NCBI RefSeq assembly: GCF_019097595.1
Contig: NC_080710.1
Coordinates: forward strand, 14,344,280-14,408,279
Direction: 5' to 3'
Length of the DNA stretch: 64,000 nt
Origin: Hemibagrus wyckioides
Taxonomy: Eukaryota; Chordata; Actinopteri; Siluriformes; Bagridae
Position numbers and translations under genes: made by a program. The notes below the pieces were generated by a model. That model did not search any database and was not told the origin of the DNA. It saw only the letters and a program-made list of their open reading frames with translations. The first letter of the stretch is position 1. Each line of letters starts with the position of its first letter. Below, piece by piece: positions 63,127 to 64,000 of the stretch.

Positions 63127-64000
63127 AACACCAATAATAGACAGCACAATATAATAGTCATACATGCATGGCAAAAATATCAGAAATGTACACTAATTAG
63201 ATGGCATCAGTGGCCTATAGTAAATTGGCTGTCATTCGGTCTACGATCTGAAAATAAAATGGGAAAGTGAATCGCTTCTAGACAACCAGCATCTGTAAGA
63301 ATCTGAGAAATTCTACCCGAGTCTTAGCAGTGTATGTTAATGTCTATATACTTCACATTGAATGGCCACCTGATGATACTAGCTCATGGTTTGCTTGCCC
63401 TCGACTCTGTGGCATGGTGCAGCCACTTCACTTCAGTGTGCTAACCAATAAACACAAGAAGCTGAATCTTTCATTTGCTTCATTAAATAGGGTGTAATGA
63501 AATTATACTGAACAATATTCAGAAAGAAATAGATCATTCAGGGTTATTTAAGTGTGGTCTCATTCATATAGTGACTATCAAGTAACTGTGTAAATTGTAA
63601 ATTAACAGTTCACAGTCAAAATCTCTATATAAATTGTGAGAGCAAATTAAACATACTGTGGAAATGATTGAACTCTTCTAACCAAGTATATTGAAAAGAG
63701 CACTAAAAGCAGCAATGAAAGCTCTTCCCCAGGCGTTTGATTGTGTCGGTTCTGAATGTTAATGACTGGCAGGGCAATGTAATCATATCCATGAATATTT
63801 CTGTAGTTCTTTTTTTTTCTGCACTACAGAGTGTTTATCTTTAATAAAAGTCTCAGACACAGAGTGTACACTGGTTACATTCAGTTTTGGTGCTGGAAAA
63901 ATCATCCCATAAAGATCACACTTCAAATTAGAGCAACAGTTTAAGCAGCTATTTTCTTGCAGCAAAGAAACTTTGTTATTTGCTTATTTGTTTGTTTGGT
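63127..64000. other. Non-coding, AT-rich end of window
   Basis: I see no gene or recognised repeat. Short frames only. Confidence 0.5.

Overview
The window looks like a piece of a teleost fish nuclear chromosome: AT-rich, intron-containing, full of CA/GT, TC, TCTA and TA microsatellites and of repeat families typical of teleosts (DANA/V-SINE-like and tRNA-derived SINEs, a Tc1-like transposon, non-LTR retrotransposon pieces). Several repeats resemble families I remember as common in catfishes and other ostariophysans. That placement is from memory and is tentative.

Only one protein-coding gene can be supported: a two-exon SCRATCH gene (Snail superfamily), best matched to scrt1, on the + strand. 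Its features in order are an E2-box and TATA box (7945-7969), a 5' UTR of about 420 nt holding one short upstream ORF and a CA microsatellite, coding exon 1 (8415-8529), an intron of 1,032 bp (8530-9561), and coding exon 2 (9562-10259). A long AU-rich 3' UTR follows, with the first canonical AATAAA at 11645-11650. The protein is predicted at 270 aa, with an N-terminal SNAG repressor motif and five C2H2-type zinc fingers.

Nothing else in the window reads as a gene. The 7.9 kb upstream and about 52 kb downstream of scrt1 are non-coding. They hold scattered transposon remnants (559-828, 2954-3248, 15258-15443, 17739-19005, 21459-22450, 27448-27872, 32717-32935, 33125-33335, 35262-35465, 40031-40531, 58389-58545, 63001-63126), microsatellites, and several repeat-free blocks with homeodomain/POU-type motifs. 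Those blocks could be enhancers of this neural transcription factor or of an unseen neighbour.

I see no clear evidence of a previously undescribed system. The observations most worth checking are the E2-box beside the scrt1 TATA box (possible autoregulation), the AUUU-repeat in the scrt1 3' UTR, a 58-bp inverted repeat next to a near-ideal G-quadruplex (43322-43622), and a compact POU-octamer cluster (32024-32067).
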